In this document: positions 11,143 through 13,108 of the stretch, piece after piece | Position numbering within the stretch: the first letter of the stretch is position 1 | Layout of the letters: every line of letters starts with the position of its first letter | Assembly (NCBI GenBank): GCA_041569895.1 | Contig: JBFFXF010000210.1 | Location: 1-13,108 of the forward strand | From: JBFFXF01 sp041569895 | GTDB taxonomy: Bacteria > Planctomycetota > UBA8108 > JACQVS01 | DNA length: 13,108 nucleotides | Reading direction: 5' to 3' | Translations under genes and position numbers: made by a program | The notes under the pieces: model-generated | What the model was told of the DNA's origin: nothing | The model's input: the letters and a program-made list of their open reading frames with translations, nothing else | The model's database searches: none

Positions 11143-12822
11143 TCAGTACCTCCAGTAGAGCTCCTCGCGCGCGAGCGTCATGCGCAGCCAGTGGAGACGC
11201 GCCGGATGCTCGCGCACCTCCTGGGTGAGCCGCGCGAGCTCGGTTTCGTCCGGCAGGCGTTGCAAGAAGCGGAACACCTCGTCGGCGACGTCGCGCTCGG
11301 TGATCTCCCCTTCCGGGGCGGCCTGCGCGGGCGCCGAGGCGACCAGCACGCGCGTGACGTCAGCGAGATCCGGAAGCGCGAGCACGGCATCCTCGAGCGC
11401 GTTGAGGTGGTCGACGACGCTCGGGATGGCATCGTGGAAGTCCACGATGAGCGACTTCGCGAGTTGCCTGAGGTCGCGATCGCGGCGGTACGCGCTCGAG
11501 CGATACTGTCGCGTCGCGGTCAGCCACAGGCTGAGTTGCTCGATCGCCTCGTACGGCGCCTGCGAGACGAACTCGGCCTCGTCGCTCGTCGGCTCGCGAT
11601 CGAGGAACTTGCGGAAGATGTCGCTCGGCAGCAGCACCGACAGATCGGTGGCGGATCGCCAGCGCAGCGAGCGCCAGAGCTCCTCGTGAGTGAGATCGGC
11701 GGCGTTTCGCAGCTCCGCGCGCGTCGGCGGGCGATCGAGGAAGTCGATGAACATCCTGAATTGGACGCGCAACGCCTCATCACGCGCCGGGTACGCCCCC
11801 AGCGGATCGGGCACCAGGCCCGGGAAGTCCTTCATGGCGTCGATGACCACGGAGCGCACGGCGGCCTCGGCGCCGTCGAGGGACGCCTCGTTCCCCGCGC
11901 CGCCCGTTGAGCTAGCGTCCACCGGCTCCGCGTCCCTCGGCCCCGCGTCCACGGGCTCCGCGTCCACCGTGACGGCGACCTGCGACTCGTCTCCCGCGGG
12001 GGCCTCTCCGCCGGAATCTTTCGGCTGCGCCTCGGGATCTGCCGCCGCCGGGATCGCGATCGCCGGATCGGCCCCGGACGAGGCATCGCGGGGGCGCTCG
12101 TCCAGGAACGACCCGAGGTGCCCGAGGAGGACACCGACCCCGACACCCGCGATCACCAGCACAGCGCACGCCACGAGCGTCAGGATCCGGCGCGCGCGAC
12201 CGGACGTGGGCGCGGGCGTCGATGTCGTTGTCGACGTCGATGTCGTTGTCGACTTCGATGGCGTCGTGGGAGCTGACGCGAGTGATGGCGTACCGGGAGC
12301 TGGCGTACCGGGAGCTGGCGTACCGGGAGCTGGCGTACCGGGAGATGGCGTCGATGTGGATGGCGTCGATGGCGATGGCGGTGTCGGCGGCGGCGGCGCG
12401 GGCCACTCCTCCGTCGACGAGGTCACCTCGGGTGAGGGGGACACGGGCGCGGGCTCCGGCTCCGCCGGTGGTGGGAACGCGCTCGAGGGTGGCGGTCTCG
12501 GCGGCGCATCGGGGCTTGCCGCGGCGCCCTCGCCCTCGAGGAAGAAGGTGATGCGCACCCGCCCGACGCGCAGCGTGTCGCCGTGCGCGAGACGTCCCTC
12601 CGAGACGCGCGCGTCGTTCAGAAACGTGCCGTTCTGGCTTCCGAGGTCGCGGAAGACGTACCCATCGGCGGTGCGCTCGATGACCAGGTGGCTCTTCGAG
12701 ACGCCGGTGTCGACGAGCGCGATCTCGGCGTCCGGTCGCCGACCGACGAGGATCGTCGGCCGGTCGATATCGACGCGTTTCTGTTTTCCCTTCTCGAGGT
12801 GCTCCAGCAGGAACGTCGGCAT
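11143..12822 (-). CDS. FHA-domain membrane protein with repeated C-terminal DUF4214-like motifs
   Basis: This encodes 559 residues. The N-terminal FHA domain (about 1-96) has the phosphothreonine-binding residues Gly27-Arg28, Ser42/His45 (SKSH) and Asn64-Gly65-Thr66. A Pro/Thr/Ser linker (about 100-206), including PGTPA x4, leads to RARR and one transmembrane helix (about 213-236), so FHA is inside and the rest outside. After a second disordered stretch, the C-terminal part carries three related motifs: FRMFIDFLDRPPTRAEL (355-371), DIFRKFLDREPTSDEAEF (401-418) and EVFRFLQRLPDETELARL (515-532). These resemble the LxRxP(T/D)xxE core of DUF4214 and of planctomycete cytochrome-associated domains. 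The ATG at 12822 has GAGAAG close before it; an in-frame TTG at 12831 is less likely. It is the first gene of the four-gene operon. It probably reads Ser/Thr-kinase signals, with partner unknown. Confidence 0.9.
   Translation of the reverse strand: MPTFLLEHLEKGKQKRVDIDRPTILVGRRPDAEIALVDTGVSKSHLVIERTADGYVFRDLGSQNGTFLNDARVSEGRLAHGDTLRVGRVRITFFLEGEGAAASPDAPPRPPPSSAFPPPAEPEPAPVSPSPEVTSSTEEWPAPPPPTPPSPSTPSTSTPSPGTPAPGTPAPGTPAPGTPSLASAPTTPSKSTTTSTSTTTSTPAPTSGRARRILTLVACAVLVIAGVGVGVLLGHLGSFLDERPRDASSGADPAIAIPAAADPEAQPKDSGGEAPAGDESQVAVTVDAEPVDAGPRDAEPVDASSTGGAGNEASLDGAEAAVRSVVIDAMKDFPGLVPDPLGAYPARDEALRVQFRMFIDFLDRPPTRAELRNAADLTHEELWRSLRWRSATDLSVLLPSDIFRKFLDREPTSDEAEFVSQAPYEAIEQLSLWLTATRQYRSSAYRRDRDLRQLAKSLIVDFHDAIPSVVDHLNALEDAVLALPDLADVTRVLVASAPAQAAPEGEITERDVADEVFRFLQRLPDETELARLTQEVREHPARLHWLRMTLAREELYWRY
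11149..11153 (-). promoter_or_regulatory. Ribosome binding site for the GTG-started sulfatase-like gene
   Basis: GGAGG on the minus strand, 7 bases before the GTG at 11141. It lies within the last codons of the FHA gene, which supports translation from one mRNA. Confidence 0.7.
12287..12346 (-). repeat. Four tandem 15-bp repeats encoding the PGTPA linker
   Basis: The plus-strand unit GGCGTACCGGGAGCT occurs four times (12287, 12302, 12317, 12332; the last ends GAT). It lies within the FHA protein's linker and keeps the frame. The next segment (12219-12262) is a second simple repeat built on TCGATGTCGTTG, encoding Ser/Thr runs. Confidence 0.9.
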
Positions 12823-13042
12823 TCTTCTCAACAGGGGCGGTGGCTCAACAGGGGCGGCGTCTCACTCGCGGCGGTGCAAAGAAGAGAACGAGACCCGGGG
12901 AGGGGAGGCGGACAGGACCGGTATTCGAACGCCCTCCGGGCGGCTTCGCAAAAAAAAACTCGGCGCGCCCGCGAAACCCGATCCCGAGGACCTCTCAGGT
13001 AAGTACCGCTCACTGTATTCTTCTCGCAAGGCTCGAAATTCG
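12823..13042. other. Upstream region of the FHA operon; no gene seen
   Basis: The 5' region of the minus-strand operon must carry its promoter. A minus-strand TTGCGA and TACTTA 18 bases apart (about 13031 down to 13002) are a poor match and only a candidate. A run of nine A at about 12950 is the longest homopolymer nearby. Short open frames here have neither a ribosome site nor recognisable protein sequence. Confidence 0.4.
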
Positions 13043-13066
13043 GGTTCTGGCCAGGACCTCTTTTTT
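13043..13066 (+). terminator. Possible intrinsic terminator, plus strand
   Basis: GGTTCT (13043-13048) pairs with AGGACC (13053-13058, one G-T wobble) around a GGCC loop, followed by TC and six T. No plus-strand gene precedes it, so it may end a small transcript or be chance. Confidence 0.35.
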
Positions 13067-13078
13067 CAGAGCCAGGCG

Positions 13079-13108
13079 GTGTTTTTCTCGCCCGGGCGAG
13101 AAAAACAC
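13079..13108. repeat. Perfect 30-bp palindrome at the window end
   Basis: GTGTTTTTCTCGCCC is followed immediately by its exact reverse complement. As RNA it could form a stem of up to 13 bp with a CCGG loop. The second arm ends exactly at the last base of the window, so whether a T-run follows cannot be seen. Confidence 0.85.

Noticed and set aside
9852..11910. Long plus-strand open frames across the FHA operon
   Set aside because: They are antisense to genes with clear domains and ribosome sites and contain only low-complexity Arg/Ser/Ala-rich translations.

Overview
The window is GC-rich chromosomal DNA, roughly two-thirds or more G+C. Most codons end in G or C, and several starts are set by strong GGAGG-type ribosome binding sites. 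The set of proteins looks most like a Planctomycetota-type or similar environmental bacterium. This rests on a secreted terpenoid-cyclase-like toroid protein with HEAT-like 'W..WW' motifs, a long membrane-anchored FHA protein with repeated 'FLDRxPT' motifs, an adjacent Gfo/Idh/MocA and LmbE/PIG-L pair, and simple-sequence-rich intergenic DNA. No marker gene is present, so the taxonomy is inference. TGA, TAA and TAG all act as ordinary stops. No tRNA, rRNA, insertion sequence or CRISPR array was seen.

Layout. (1) 1-124: simple hexamer repeats and a perfect 12-bp hairpin. (2) 125-2162, minus strand: an SDR oxidoreductase followed 10 bp later by a pentapeptide-repeat protein. The pentapeptide frame is cut by an in-frame TGA at 287-289 and continues in perfect repeat register for 53 more codons. 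(3) 2163-2776: a 614-bp divergent intergenic region. It holds a convincing plus-strand intrinsic terminator (2529-2563) with no plus-strand gene before it, which points to a short structured RNA or a terminated leader. (4) 2777-4666, plus strand: a Gfo/Idh/MocA oxidoreductase and a PIG-L deacetylase, probably co-transcribed and probably sugar-related. The PIG-L start lies in four tandem 15-bp repeats, each with an ATG. (5) 4755-6991, plus strand: an iron-sulfur group made of a double-CDGSH protein, an ArsS-type radical SAM enzyme, and a 7Fe/8Fe ferredoxin of FdxA type with an unusual extra C-terminal domain. (6) 6992-7499: a 508-bp gene-free stretch made largely of several kinds of tandem repeat. 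(7) 7500-12822, minus strand: a tight four-gene operon with junctions of 1-bp gap, 20-bp overlap and 4-bp overlap. Its order is FHA/transmembrane protein, an exported protein resembling a degenerate sulfatase-fold enzyme, an exported toroid/HEAT protein, and an HD-superfamily hydrolase. (8) 12823-13108: an upstream region with a possible second orphan plus-strand terminator and a perfect 30-bp palindrome that ends exactly at the window edge.

How it fits together. The FHA operon is the best candidate for an undescribed system. It joins a phosphothreonine-reading cytoplasmic domain, linked through the membrane to an outside repeat domain, with two exported proteins and a soluble HD phosphohydrolase-like protein. 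The iron-sulfur group suggests low-potential electron supply to, or iron-sulfur chemistry around, the radical SAM enzyme. These are inferences from gene order and motifs, not demonstrated functions.
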